DNA of 64,000 nt from Apium graveolens (taxonomy: Eukaryota; Streptophyta; Magnoliopsida; Apiales; Apiaceae). Below, in pieces: positions 22,701 to 34,415 of the stretch. Both the position numbers and the translations under genes were made by a program. The notes under the pieces were generated by a model. The model did no database searches. It had not been told where the DNA came from and worked only from the letters and a program-made list of their open reading frames with translations. How positions within the stretch are numbered: position 1 is the first letter of the stretch; each line of letters begins with the position of its first letter. The stretch lies in contig NC_133653.1 of NCBI RefSeq assembly GCF_009905375.1, positions 98,941,261 through 99,005,260 of the forward strand, in the 5' to 3' direction.

Positions 22701-25383
22701 ATTCAAGATAATATTCATTAATAAAATAAAGTTATCGAATAAACCTTATTCGATTAATAGTTTTGAAAACTATAACCATATATATATAAAATCTACTCGG
22801 GATCCTCGACTCCCGGTTTTAGAAAATGTTTTCACCTTTGGGTCCCTATACTAAGGGTATACGCAAATTACCACTATTCTCTAGCATAGGTATTATCAAC
22901 TGAACCAACAGATATATATGGCAAGAATACGAAACAGGCATGCATATGTACCATATCACATGCTAAAATATATCGCAAGAATTTGCTAATATAACCATCA
23001 TGCATTTATTACAAGATAATGCGTATACATATATACATCACAACAACAGTATAACGGGTAGAAAACTTGCCTGAGCGACTGAGGGTTACGAATGGCTCGG
23101 GACGAGTCTGGTAACCTTTAAACAATAAGTAAGTTGGAATTAAACCAAAGTCACTTGTAAATCTATATTCTAACCAACTCAGACTCTAACGCTCGTTTTG
23201 CGCTTACTGATTCTCTTAAGTTACTCGAGTACCCTCAGCTCCACCATTTTTAATAATTTAACCATTACGAGTTTTAAGGCGATTCCTTCATGAGTGTCTT
23301 ACCAACTGCCTAACATACTTAACATAATTGTTTCATACATTAATTAACCCTTTAAGGTCTTTAACCTATGTTTCAAAATAAGGCGAGGGGAAATGTTTTG
23401 TTCGTGAAACGCCGTTACCTAAAACGGTCGTTTCTCCTAAACCGTACATCGGAATCAAACGAACTACATATCAAAACGAAGCTCGTAACATGAAATATCT
23501 AAAAATGGCAATGGTCAAAATCTAGTAGGGAGTTCTCGGGTCCTAATGTTATGAACAAAAGCAGTCTAAAGTAAATCGGACATTATGACGGCTATGTTTA
23601 CGCGATTTCCCAAATTTAAACCATTCCAAATCCACCACAATTCAACCCCAATTCACAATCCAATCAAAACTCCATCCAAACTACATTACAACAGCCCCAA
23701 ATCAACTCATTATAATCAATTTACTTAATCTTAAAACTTGAATTTAAACTATACTACATTCTTTAACCAAATCATAAGATTTCAACAATCCATTCACCAC
23801 CATTCCAACCCAACTCTAAACCAACAATCACTAAGCTACTCTAATACCATATCAACCAAAATCATCCTAAGATACAAAGTAAAGCTAGGGTTTGGAGATG
23901 ATATACCTTCCTTGAAGTGGTGTGAGTAGCTAGGAAGCCTTAGGAAGCCTTGAGGAGTCTTAGGAAAGCTTGGATCTTAAAGGAAAAGCAAGAAAATCAA
24001 GTTAAAAACCTTGAAATCACTATTCATTGTCTTCTTCATTGATTTATTGGAGAAGATAGAGAATGAATGGGATGCTTAAACTCATAATATAGCCATATCT
24101 ATGCATAAGGAACACTAGGGAATTATCTTACCAATTTAGGAAGCTTGGATCTTGGTTTTTTGAAATTTCTTCCCTTTAAAATTGAAAAAAGCCGAGAGCA
24201 ACCTTGGTGAAGAGAAATATTTTGTGTTTTGTTTGGTGAAAATGAAATGATTGGCTTGGTGGATGAAGTTTTGTTTTTGTTTTGGTTAATTACCTTTTTA
24301 GCCTTAACTTTGTGTGGTTTTAATTCAACCACATCTCCTTCCTTCCCATGTCATGCTTATGTCATGCTCATGATGTCATCCTCCCCTCCTTATCCTCTTC
24401 TCATTGGTTGGATGACATCATCCCCTCTAATCTCTTTGATTAACTTCCTAATTGTTTGCCTAATGACCGTTGATCTGTTATACGGTTCGCTTAACTTTCG
24501 TTCTCGTTTCTCGTTTGAGGGATCATACCCGGGATCTTATTACTTGGGTTTCCTTAACCTTTATCAATACATTATATTCCTTTTATGATCCTCTCTTATA
24601 ATCCTTTAATTTAAATCCTTTTTATCATGTTACCTTATACTCAATTCTTTCCGTATCTAGTGGATTTCCGGGAAAAATCAAAGTGTTCGAAATTGGATTC
24701 TGACGATCTTTACATACACTTATATGTCATATAGAGTACTAATAAAATCTCAGAATATCCATAACAGAATCCCTACATAGTGGAGCATGAAAAGTTTTCT
24801 CATTCAGCAAAAACACTATTCATAAGGGTTTCAAAAATTTCCAAAAATTGGGGTTATTACATTAACCATCTTACTTGCCCTATGTAATCACGATAGATAA
24901 CTTGTGCATTAAACCTTTATGTTGTCAAATTCTATAGACATATAGGGTCTCAATATAATTGGTGTCTATTCAGCTTCTATCTCTTCTGTGGATGTTTGGT
25001 AGTAGGGTATTCGTACAACGAAAGTTGGCGTTTACTAGTTTCGTGTTATCTGATTAGTTGTCATCACCATTATATGCTAAAGTTAAGAACAATGACTTTG
25101 AATGAAGTATTTAATGAAGTTAGAATCCCATGTTTGTCTCATATAAGTAATTCAACCTCAATTCTCTTAGTTAATGTTATGTAGTATAATCTCTTAGTTT
25201 AATCAAAAAAAACCAACTTGTTATTTATCTTGGCATTGAACGATAGCCATACCATTGTTGCGTAAGTGCATAAATTGAACTTAACCTAAACCAGTCTTTG
25301 TGGGAATGAACTAGAAAGAATTTTATATTACATGCGAACGCGTATTCTTGCGTGTAATTTTAGTGCGTGTTTTCATCCTAACA
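19727..25383 (+). repeat. Athila-2 3' LTR, interrupted by a solo LTR
   Basis: Begins TGTTAAGTGGCATTT at 19727 and ends CCTAACA at 25383. Removing the insert 20644-24861 and one copy of TTAAC leaves about 1.43 kb, close to the 1.41 and 1.45 kb of the other Athila LTRs. It has a GC-rich island at 19976-20064 and TATATAAA at 20122-20129. The sequence on either side of the insert joins perfectly to the uninterrupted Athila-3 LTR around 42875. Confidence 0.88.
20644..24861 (-). repeat. Tekay-type solo LTR, 4.2 kb
   Basis: Begins TGTAACACCCCCAAATCC and ends TTGGGGTTATTACA, with TTAAC on both sides (20639-20643 and 24862-24866). The ends match the Tekay-1 LTR (TGTGACGCCCCCAAATTC ... TTGGGTTATTACA), so it is a related but diverged family in the minus orientation. 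No gag, pol or primer site is inside; open stretches such as 24229-24588 look accidental. A solo LTR by recombination between the two LTRs of one insertion is the simplest reading. LTRs over 4 kb are typical of some Tekay/Del relatives. Confidence 0.8.
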
Positions 25384-25640
25384 ATATGCTCCCCTTTCTA
25401 TTCTAGAATGTCTAGGAGCTGTTATAGTTCGCTCGGTCGCTGATGCTCTTCCTTTACTCTTTGACAAGTCAAGCACTTTTTGATCCACTCTGCTACGTCT
25501 CTTTTCTTGTTAGGACCAATTATACTCTTCTAGGTCATGGTATATCTTCGTACATCCTGGGTGGATTGAATACCTGGAGTTGTATCCTTTGTGCAACAGT
25601 TCGTCTTTCAGTTCTTAAACATTTAGCATCCGAATCCGGG
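25384..25640 (-). pseudogene. Tekay-1 integrase N-terminal fragment
   Basis: Minus-strand translation gives HKGYNSRYSIHPGCTKIYHDL, with the two His of the integrase zinc finger, and after a frameshift KCLTCQR with its two Cys. The catalytic core is missing because Athila-2 begins at 25383. This gives a dated order: Tekay-1 was there before Athila-2. Confidence 0.75.
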
Positions 25641-26955
25641 ATTCATATCTCATGATCCCTCTCGCAATTTTCTCATACTTGACCTCTTCTCATGTCAATG
25701 ATTTTCTTTCTTCGCTTATTTTTTTCTCCATGCACACTCGTATCTTCTCGGCCAGTTCCGGTAATAACTTGATTTCAAATAGGCCTTTAGATCCCTCACC
25801 GGTTATTCTCACTTCGATCTCCATCTTTTTGAATTCTTTAACTAATTCCTCAGATGTCATTATCACTTTAGTCTCTCCTTACTACGGAGGGCATCATCCA
25901 CCACATTGGCTTTACCTGGGTGGTACAGGATTTTGCAATCGTAATCCTTTATCAACTCTAGCCATCTCCGCTGTCTCATGTTTAATTATTTCTGGGTGAA
26001 AATGTGCTTGAGACTCTTATGGCCTGTGTAGCACTCGTAGTTCTCCCCATACATGTAGTTCCTTCATATTTTCAGGGCAATCACTATGGATGTTAGTTCT
26101 AGGTCATGCGTAGGGTATTTTATCTCATATTCCTTCAACTTCCGAGAGGCATACGCAATCACTTTTTCATGCTGCATGAGCACATATCCTAACCTTTTGT
26201 GTGAGGCATCGTTGTAAATCATAAACTCTCCCTTTTCATTGGGAAGCGCGAGTACTGGTGTTGACACCCGTCTCATTTTCAACTCTTGAAAGCTCTCTTC
26301 ACATTTCTCTGTCTATACAAACTTTTCTATTTTACGGGTAAGCCTAGTCAATGGGCCGGCTATCTTGGCAAAGTCTTGCATGAATCTCTGGTAATACCAT
26401 GCTAAGTCCACAAAGCTCATAACCTCGATTGGGGTAGTCGGTTATTCCCAATTGGATACCGCTTCTATTTTGGTGGGGTCGACTAGCCCTCCTTAACTAC
26501 TTACCACGTGTCCTAAGAACTGAACCTCTTTCAACCAGAACTCACACTTTGAGAACATCGCATACTACTTCCCATTTCTCAAAATTTCTTAGACTATCCT
26601 CAAATGTTTCGCGTGCTCTTGCTCTGTCTTAAAGTAGATTAGGATATAATCTATGAAGACTATGACGCATATGTCCAAGTACTTTTTGAGCACTCTGTTC
26701 ATCAAATCCATAAAGGTTGCTGGTGAATTGGTTAATCCAAATGACATGACTAGGAACTCATATTGCCCATACCTAGTGCGAAAGGCAGTCTTTGGTATAT
26801 CCTCGATTTCGATTTTAAACTGGTGGTATCATGTCAGCAAGTTTATCTTGGAAAAGTGCACAATACCTTTAAGTTGGTCAAATAGGTCATCGATCCTAAG
26901 GAAAGGGTACCTATTCTTGATGGTCAGTTTATTCAACTCTCGATAATCTATGCAT
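25641..26955 (-). pseudogene. Tekay-1 reverse transcriptase and RNase H
   Basis: Read from 26955 downward: [45 protein letters not shown], then [16 protein letters not shown], where the second Asp of the polymerase FIDD motif is Tyr (codon 26646-26648). RNase H follows with [28 protein letters not shown], then a region near 25900-26040 with [27 protein letters not shown] and [12 protein letters not shown]. Stops occur about every 100-200 bases. The N-terminal reverse-transcriptase segment and the protease are missing, replaced by the LTR-derived block at 26949-28855. Confidence 0.85.
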
Positions 26956-28855
26956 GGTACCTTCTCATGCGGAAATTAAATTAGTAGTTTCCCAGGTACA
27001 CAAAGTACTGGGTCTCTACCCCTCCTTTTTCCTTTAAGAATCCTATCATATCCCAAGAACTCGAACTGTATCGAAGTTCCCCAAGCGTTTTGCTTGTTGA
27101 CAGGCACAGCTTAGAAATTTTTTTGGGGGAAGTACTAAGATAATGTGAGTTGACCGTGGTCAACAGACTAGTAAATAAAGGGGAGTTTCTTTTGACACTA
27201 TAGTCAAAATATTTAAAATACGTCGAGATAATATTTTTCCACAATCCAAAAGTATTAGTATGATTTTCTGAAACTCAGAAAATATTTGAAAATAGGTTTT
27301 ATGATTTTTAAATTATATAAATCATTTAATAAATATATAATATTTATGTAATAATTATTAAATAATTAAACCTTGAATGATTCGATTTTAAAAGAATATT
27401 TAAAATAATATTTCTCAACTAATTTATGTTTAAAAAATTAAAATAATCTCTAATAAATATTAAATAATTAAATTTAAAATAAAATAATCATCGGAGAATA
27501 CTTCTCCTTTTTAAATGAATATGTGAAATAATATTCATTTTTCGAGTAATTAAATATAGTTGGGGAAATACGATCTTTGAAAATCGTTTAAAATAAATTC
27601 GAGATAATTAATATTTTGCAGGAGGATATCGAATTCCTTAGAATAAAATAATCACATACTTTTAATCGTTCAAAACATCTCCGGAATGATTTCCTTGTTT
27701 TTTTAATAAAAGTTGACCGACTCTCGGTCTATAAATAATTTTCACGCTACTCACTAGCGTTAACATAGTCTACGATATATGCATTGTATTTTCAATCAAT
27801 ATCGATACGTAAAAGCGCGTAATTTGCTATCATGGCAACATGTCATTTATACGAAATGCAGTAAGTTAAATCTTCACAATACAATAATATATGGAGTAGG
27901 GTTCGTAAACTTGCCTGGGTGTTTTGAGGTGGAGGCCGCTCGCGAGTTTGTCCGATAATCTAAAATCAAGAACATTATTGTTCCGTTACTCTTTAATCAT
28001 ATTTATCTTCATTTATTAAATACACAATATTTATTATACCGCAACACGACTCGCTCTACTCCTATAATTTTAATAAAGTAAGAGTAGTCATTAACTTCAT
28101 TTTAATTTCACAATCCTTTTCATCCATTATTCTCATTTGCTTTTACCACTCGGCTCCTCTCGCGATTCTTTAGGAATTCTACATGCGCGACCCCGGCTCC
28201 GATATTTTTATAAAATTGAAAATAAATATTTTTACTTGAAATTTTAATGATAGTTAATATACTCAATTTCTTACTCTCTATAAAATTTTCAAGAGTTTAG
28301 AAAAATTTTAAGTCAATCGTTTATACTTCTGAAGGTTATAATTCGTAGCAGTTTTTGTCGCGTTAATCATTTTCACTAAAACGGACCTAACATTTGAACC
28401 ATAAATCAAAATAAGCGATTCAAATGCCTAAACGATACTTACAATAAAATTTATCATTATCAAGTCTTATTTTTCAAGAAAACTTATTTATACATTGTGT
28501 AACGTTGTAAAAAACTTTGTGACGCGATTCAGGCGTTATAATGGCGTTACGCTAACGATCCATGTTTCGTTTTAACTCTAAATTACTAATAATCAACCAA
28601 CAACAATATATCTAACATCTTAAGTACTTAACCAACTCAATAACATCAAGTTATTGAGGCCACAACATTAACCTTAGCATCTAACAAACTAATATTCTTA
28701 AAATTAATAAATCAACCATCAAAACTATACTTTTATCCAAGATCCATAATTTTCTTGAAACTTAAACTTAAAAAAGGGTTGAAAGAAGGTTTATACCTTT
28801 CATGGTTGCCTAGGAGGTTCTTTTCTTGATGGATGATGCTTGGTGTATTCTTGGG
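26949..28855 (-). repeat. LTR-derived block inside Tekay-1 pol
   Basis: This 1.9 kb is nearly colinear with 31980-33900 of the Tekay-1 5' LTR, starting with GCATGGTACCTTCTCATGCG and ending with GATGCTTGGTGTATTCTTGG. It replaces the DNA between gag and the RT YRELN block. The left junction shares GCATGG with the LTR, suggesting an illegitimate join. It carries no LTR ends, so it is not an independent insertion with normal termini. Confidence 0.85.
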
Positions 28856-28856
28856 G

Positions 28857-29755
28857 CCTCGCCCAGGTTGGGACACCACTCCCCTGACGAACCTGCCTGG
28901 AAGGCTCCTATTTCCAGTTCCACCTCCTCCTTGACTTCCTATCTTCCTTTTCCTACTTTCCTTCTCTTTTAAACACTAATCACTTCCAGCTTTAATGACC
29001 GAGTCCTTCTACACTAAGGTGGCATAATCTGCCAGCTCTAACCTCGCCACTTGGTTCCGAATCTATTATTTCAGACCAAGCTGAAACCTTCGTGCCTTCT
29101 TCTCTTCCGTACTAACGAACTTCTGTACAAACCGTGACAACTCAGTAAACCTGGCATCGTATTCCTCCATTGTCATTCTGTCCTATTTTAGCTCCAGAAA
29201 CTTTATCTCCATCCGAGTCTCCATAAATCGAGGGAAGTACTTGTCTACAAACAACCACGTGAATCTATCCCATGGGATCAAAGCGTCTGTCTCGAGTTTA
29301 CGCTGGGACTCCCACCAATAGTTAGCTTCTTCCTTTAGCATGTAAGAGGCGAAGATGGTCTTGTGTCATTTTTCGATACCTAGTATCTCAAAAGATTTCT
29401 TTATCTCCTTCATCCAAGCCCGTGCCTCAACGGGGTCGGCAGATCTTATAAATTCTAGGGGTTTAAGGGACTTAAACTCTCTGAAGGCGGTAGCAGCAGT
29501 TTGCGGGGCATCATGTGGTGGTGGTGGAAGAGGTTGTTGATTCATATTTTCCCTTAAGAGATCTATAAATTTGTTCATGATGTTTCCCCTTAGGTGAGTA
29601 TCCTCAGCCTCTTCTTCCATGTATTCCTCTTCATTGAATTCATTAAAATCTAATTTTTCTTCACTTTCCTCATTTACAACATGGTCAGGTTCGTCTTGCC
29701 TCTAATTAACAGATCTCGCGGGCTGAGCCCTAATTCCTCTCCTACGGGGTGGCAT
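28857..29755 (-). pseudogene. Tekay-1 gag
   Basis: The likely start is the minus-strand ATG at 29755, giving MPPRRRGIRAQPARSVN and a stop. The main open stretch is 29620-29366 (FREFKSLKPLEFIRSADPVEARAWMKEI), continuing after a stop with ASYMLKEEANYWWESQRKL, then WDRFTWLFVDKYFP and a Glu-rich stretch. These are the hallmarks of the gypsy gag domain. The nucleocapsid knuckle and everything down to RT are missing. Confidence 0.8.
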
Positions 29756-30221
29756 CGTTCTAATAATGAAAGTGATGTTAACACAGTTGCACATATATAT
29801 ACTTTGATTAATTCATTTATACGTACGCATGCATTTAAATATTTGGCATGATTTTATCGAGGGTAGAATAATAAAATAAGAAAATTATTTAACAACTGAT
29901 AGATATTATATATAATAAGGTCTCTCAGAATATGTCTTAGTGTGAAATACATACGTCCAAAATCCATACATACGTCCTGAATACAAATTACCAAATACAT
30001 AATTCCTGAATATTGAATATCAAGTACATAACCGGGCATCCTGTGGGGATATGAATGCTATCTACCACTAGCTATTCTAAATAAATGGTGACAAGTCACC
30101 CAACCCTCACAAGGTCCATATATTGGTATTACTCTCCTCAGTCCACGTCACGACGTGTGAGATCTTTGACCCTCCTCATCATTCTATCCATAATCAACTC
30201 GGTATTGACTACTGTAACGCA
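29756..30221 (-). other. Tekay-1 leader, no gene seen
   Basis: AT-rich 0.46 kb between the upstream acidic ORF and gag, with no convincing reading frame or repeat. Confidence 0.5.
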
Positions 30222-30887
30222 TCATCCTAACACAGTGGTCCTCATCTGAACCCGGGCGTGAAGCTCAATCCCATCAATCTTTTCGTGAGCTAGGGCCAGG
30301 GAAGCAGTCCTAAAGTGCCCGGGATATCCAAGTCTAGCAGCTCTCTCGGTGAGTAATGTCTGACATGCCACAGTAATGTGGTTAGACGCCGCAGTGATCT
30401 CAGCGTTCATCTGAGCCACAATCTAGTCATGAACTGCCACATGCACGATCGCTGGGGGTGGCAGGGGAGATTCAGGGTCACTGGAGGAAAATTTATAGAC
30501 CTCGTAAGTCGGTGCCTCTATCTCATCATCATCATCTTTATGTCTTTCCAGCCTATATCGGAAGAAGCTCATCCATATTATACAATCATCACCATCATCA
30601 TCATCATTATCAACGAAGGGTAAGAGGCTCAGTATCCCCAGGTGAGGGGTTGGAGGGCCAACAGTCGGAAGAGGGTACATCTCTATGTCTGTCCAGCCTA
30701 TGTCGTTGTCCTGGGGCTCCTCGGCATCATCTTCTATAGATGTAAGAAGGTCAGTCTCATCCGCTGGGGGATCCTCGATAGGGTCATCCTCTGATCCATC
30801 AATAGGTGGGTCCTCCAGCTCGAGAGTGGGGTCGCGCTCAAGTGGTATAATATCCTCAATAGGGTCGACCTCCCCTATAGGCTCCAC
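30222..30887 (-). pseudogene. Tekay-1 upstream acidic ORF
   Basis: A 154-residue open stretch (30887-30423), MEPIGEVDPIEDIIPLER and on, extremely rich in Asp, Glu and Pro. It includes DNDDDDGDDC encoded by an ATC-rich microsatellite, and ends in PPPAIVHVAVHD with a stop. The same frame region continues after a stop as MAQMNAEITAASNHITVAC (30419-30222), an Ala-rich possibly helical segment. It lies between primer site and gag. Other Tekay-type elements appear to carry a comparable acidic leader ORF (from memory), so it may be a family trait. Role unknown; it could encode an accessory protein or be a translated leader. Confidence 0.55.
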
Positions 30888-31068
30888 TAGTTCCTGACAT
30901 AATAGGCAAGGTGTTACTAACTAAAAGTCGGGATTCTCTTGAGGGTAAAACTGTCAAGACTACACCAAGTAGTCTAACAACGAACTCGAGTTGAGTTCTA
31001 ACTAATTCATATTATTCTTATGTCTTACATATTTTATCTCCTATCTTTTCCAAGATTTGATAACCTAA
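30888..31068 (-). other. Tekay-1 leader next to the primer site
   Basis: Short untranslated leader. Nothing further seen. Confidence 0.5.
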
Positions 31069-31081
31069 GGCTCTGATATCA
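31069..31081 (-). other. Tekay-1 primer binding site
   Basis: The minus strand reads TGATATCAGAGCC a few bases inside the LTR, one base off the usual tRNA-Met-type TGGTATCAGAGCC. It sets the LTR edge at 31086. Confidence 0.8.
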
Positions 31082-34000
31082 TTTCTGTGACGCCCCCAAA
31101 TTCGGGGTCAGGGATTTAGGAGGTCACACTCTCTTGAATCCTGTTTAAACACTTATCTTTGCACAATATTATAAATACTCACGCATCTACAACCCCACAC
31201 TTACTGATACACATACCCACACACAAGTTATTGTCTTGGAAACGAACAATACATTACTAGAGTTATTAAATCCACAAGGTGATAGTTATTACATACCAAA
31301 ATTAATTATGTCTTACCACGGGTGTAACCTTTACTTAAGGTTAGACTGGCGACCAAATATATTTTTCTCCATAACTACCTTACATAAGTCATACTTGTAT
31401 ATAAGTTGGACTAAAAATAATTGAAAACTAATCCAGCTTATACGGTCTACCTGTGGAACTGCTCCAAACAACCTACGGAAAAGCTGGCCATTTCCTACTC
31501 GCTTCCGGGCGGTTAGATTTCTGACCAGCATCATGGTTCACTGTTGTGTTGTGTCATTTAAAGAAACAAGTGTGAGCTATATTACCCAGCATAATAATTT
31601 GACAGTATGAAAAGTCTGTATAAGAACTTATATTAATTTGTATAAGGATATGAATTTATTCAAATTAGTTTTTGTGGTGATACACACCTCTTTTCAAAAT
31701 AATATTTTCGATTGACTTATTAGTCTGCAATTACCTTAATGGTAAACCCAGCACCCAGGCTGGGGTTACGGTATTGCATCTCAATTTCAATTAGAAGAAT
31801 AGGACATTTACCGGAGCCCTACTATACGATCATCAGTCGTATAACAGAATGTTATTATTGTTCTCTACATGTCAGAAGGGCGACTTCCTTACTTCCGGTT
31901 GTCTCCCTATCCGTATTCGGGCTTTATATGCTTCCCCAACTCCCGAGTATATTTTACATACTTCGCATGTCCATTAGTACGCATGGTACCTTCTCATGCG
32001 GAAATTAAATTAATAGTCTCCCCAGTACACAAAGTACTGGATCTCTACCCCCCCCCTTGTCCTTTAAGAATCCTATCATATCCCAAGAACTCGAACTTTA
32101 TCGAAGTTCCCCAAACATTTTTCTTGTTGATAAGCACAACTTATCTCATATATATGAATATATGTACTTCCGAGAATTTTCGGAGAAAGTACTAAGATAA
32201 TGTGAAGTGACCGTAGTCAACAGATAAATAAATAATGGGAGTTTATTTTGACACTATAGACAAAATATTTAAAATACGTCGAGATAATATTTTTCGACAA
32301 TCCGAAAGTATTAGTATGATTTTCTGAAACTCAGAGAATATTTTAAAATACGTTTTATGATTTTAAATCATTTAAATCATTTAATAAATATTTAATCATT
32401 AAATAATAATTAGTAAATATTTAAACCTTGAATAATTAAATAAAAATTAGTAAATATTTAAAAGAAAATTTGAAATAAAAATTTTCAACTAGTTTATATT
32501 TAAAAAATTAAATTAATCTCTAATAAATATTAAATAATTGAATTTAAAATAAAATAATCGTCGTAGAATACTTCTCCTTTTTAAATGAATATCTGAAATA
32601 ATATTCATTGTTCGAGTAATTAAATATAGTTGAGGGAATACGATCTTTGGAAATTGTTTAAAATAAATTTGAGGCGATTAATACTTCGCAAGTGGACATC
32701 GAATCCCTTGGAATAAAATAATCACGGACTTTTTATCGTCCAAACATCTCTGAAATAATTTTCAGGTTTTTTAAAACAAGTTGAACGACTCTCGGTCTAT
32801 AGATTATCACCACGCTACTCACTAGCGTTAACATAGTTTATGATATATGCATTATAATTTCAATTAATATCGATATGTAAGAACTCGTAATTTTCTATCA
32901 TGTCAAACATGGCATTTATACAAAATGTAGTAAGTTAAATCTTTACAACACAAAAGTCTATAGAGTAGTGTTCGTAAACTTTCATGGGTATTTTGAGGTG
33001 GAGGGCGCTTGCGAGTTTTTCCGATAATCGAAAATCAAGAACATTATTGTTATGTTAGTATATAATCTTATTTATCATCATTTATTAAATACGCAATATT
33101 TATAATTACGTAACATGACTCGCTCTACTCCCGTCATTTTAATAAAGTACGAGTAGTCATTAACTTCATTTTCGTTTCACATTTGCTTTTACCGCTTGGT
33201 TCCTCTCGCGATTCTTAAGAAATTCTACTCACGCGACCTCGGCTCCGATATTTTTATAAAATTGAAAAATCCATAATTTCACTTAAATTTTTATGGAAGT
33301 TAGTATACTCCATTTCTTACTCTCTATAAAATTTTCATGATTTTAGAATAACTGTAAGTCGATTGTTTATACTTCCAAAATTCGTAATTCGTATCAGTTT
33401 TTGTCGGCTAAATCATTTTCACTAAAACGGACCTAACATTTGAACCGTAAATCAAAATCAAGTGATTCAAGCGCCTAAACGATACTTAAAACAAGTTCTA
33501 TCATTATCAAGTATTATGTTTCAAGAAAACTCAGTTTATACATTCTGTAATGTTGCAGAAAACTTTGTGACGCGATTCGGGCATTATAACGGCATTACGC
33601 TAACGATTCGTGTTTCATCTTAACTCTAAATTACTAATCATCAACCAAAAACAATCAATCCAACATCTTAACTACTTAATAAACTCAATAAAATCAAGTT
33701 CTTGAGGCGACAATATCAACATTAGCATCTAACAAACTAATATTCTTAAAATCAACAAATCAACCATCAAAACTATACTTTTATCCAAGATCCATACTTT
33801 TCTTGTAATTTAAACTTAACAAAGGTTTGAAAGAAGTTTTATACCTTTCTGCGTTGTTTGGGAAGTTCTCTTCTTGATGGATGATGCTTGGTGTATTCTT
33901 GGTGTGCTTAAGAAACCTAAATATTTCCAAGAAATTCAAGAAAACACTAAAAGTTACTATTTGAGACTATTCATATCACTTTCATCATTTTATCTAACCA

Positions 34001-34157
34001 TCAAAACCTAAATGAAAAGCTATAAAAGATTTATCTTAGCTTAGTTTGATAATGATGAAGCTTGGAAATTAATTTGAGTATTTATCCATGGCTTGAAGTT
34101 GGAGATTTGAATTTGGTTTCTTGCTTTTTTATTAAAAGTCGAATGGAGATTTTGGAA

Positions 34158-34222
34158 GAGAGAGAGAGAGAGCGGGGGGGAGAGAGAGCGGGGGGGGGGG
34201 GGAGGGAGAGAGAGAGAGAGAG
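34158..34222. repeat. GA/G microsatellite in the Tekay-1 LTR
   Basis: Alternating GA runs broken by G-runs of 6 to 14. Low-complexity purine tract, prone to length change. Confidence 0.9.
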
Positions 34223-34415
34223 ATTCTTGGATTTTCTTGCTTGCATGTGATGTTTTGATGAGTGTGGTTGATTTTTTGTGTATTTACATGAGCATATCTA
34301 TTAGCAAATCAAGTAGCATGGTCAATTTTCGAAACCTACAAGCTATAGAAAGTACTAAAAACATGCTTCTCACTATTCATTACACAACCTTAGTATTTGC
34401 ATTACTATTTGATTA

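Larger units (their letters stand above)
13094..25383 (+). mobile_element. Athila-2: Athila-like Ty3/gypsy retrotransposon, protease to 3' LTR
   Basis: Plus-strand element whose 5' LTR and most of gag are displaced by the insertion of Athila-1 at 13093. Visible parts are protease, reverse transcriptase, RNase H, integrase, a GC-island spacer, a third ORF, a long 3' non-coding region and the 3' LTR, the latter split by a Tekay-type solo LTR. The right end (25383, CCTAACA) abuts the integrase region of Tekay-1, which it presumably entered. All frames carry several stops or shifts. Confidence 0.85.

Noticed and set aside
24229..24588. 119-codon plus-strand open frame in the solo LTR
   Set aside because: Hydrophobic, codon use like non-coding AT-rich DNA, no known motif, and no match in the related LTR.
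20644..24861. DNA transposon or MITE with TGTAA/TTACA inverted ends
   Set aside because: A 5-base duplication, the PBS-side similarity to the Tekay-1 LTR and the length fit a solo LTR better.
30458..30897. Plus-strand open frames rich in His and Ser
   Set aside because: Antisense of the acidic Tekay-1 leader ORF; His runs come from the ATC microsatellite.
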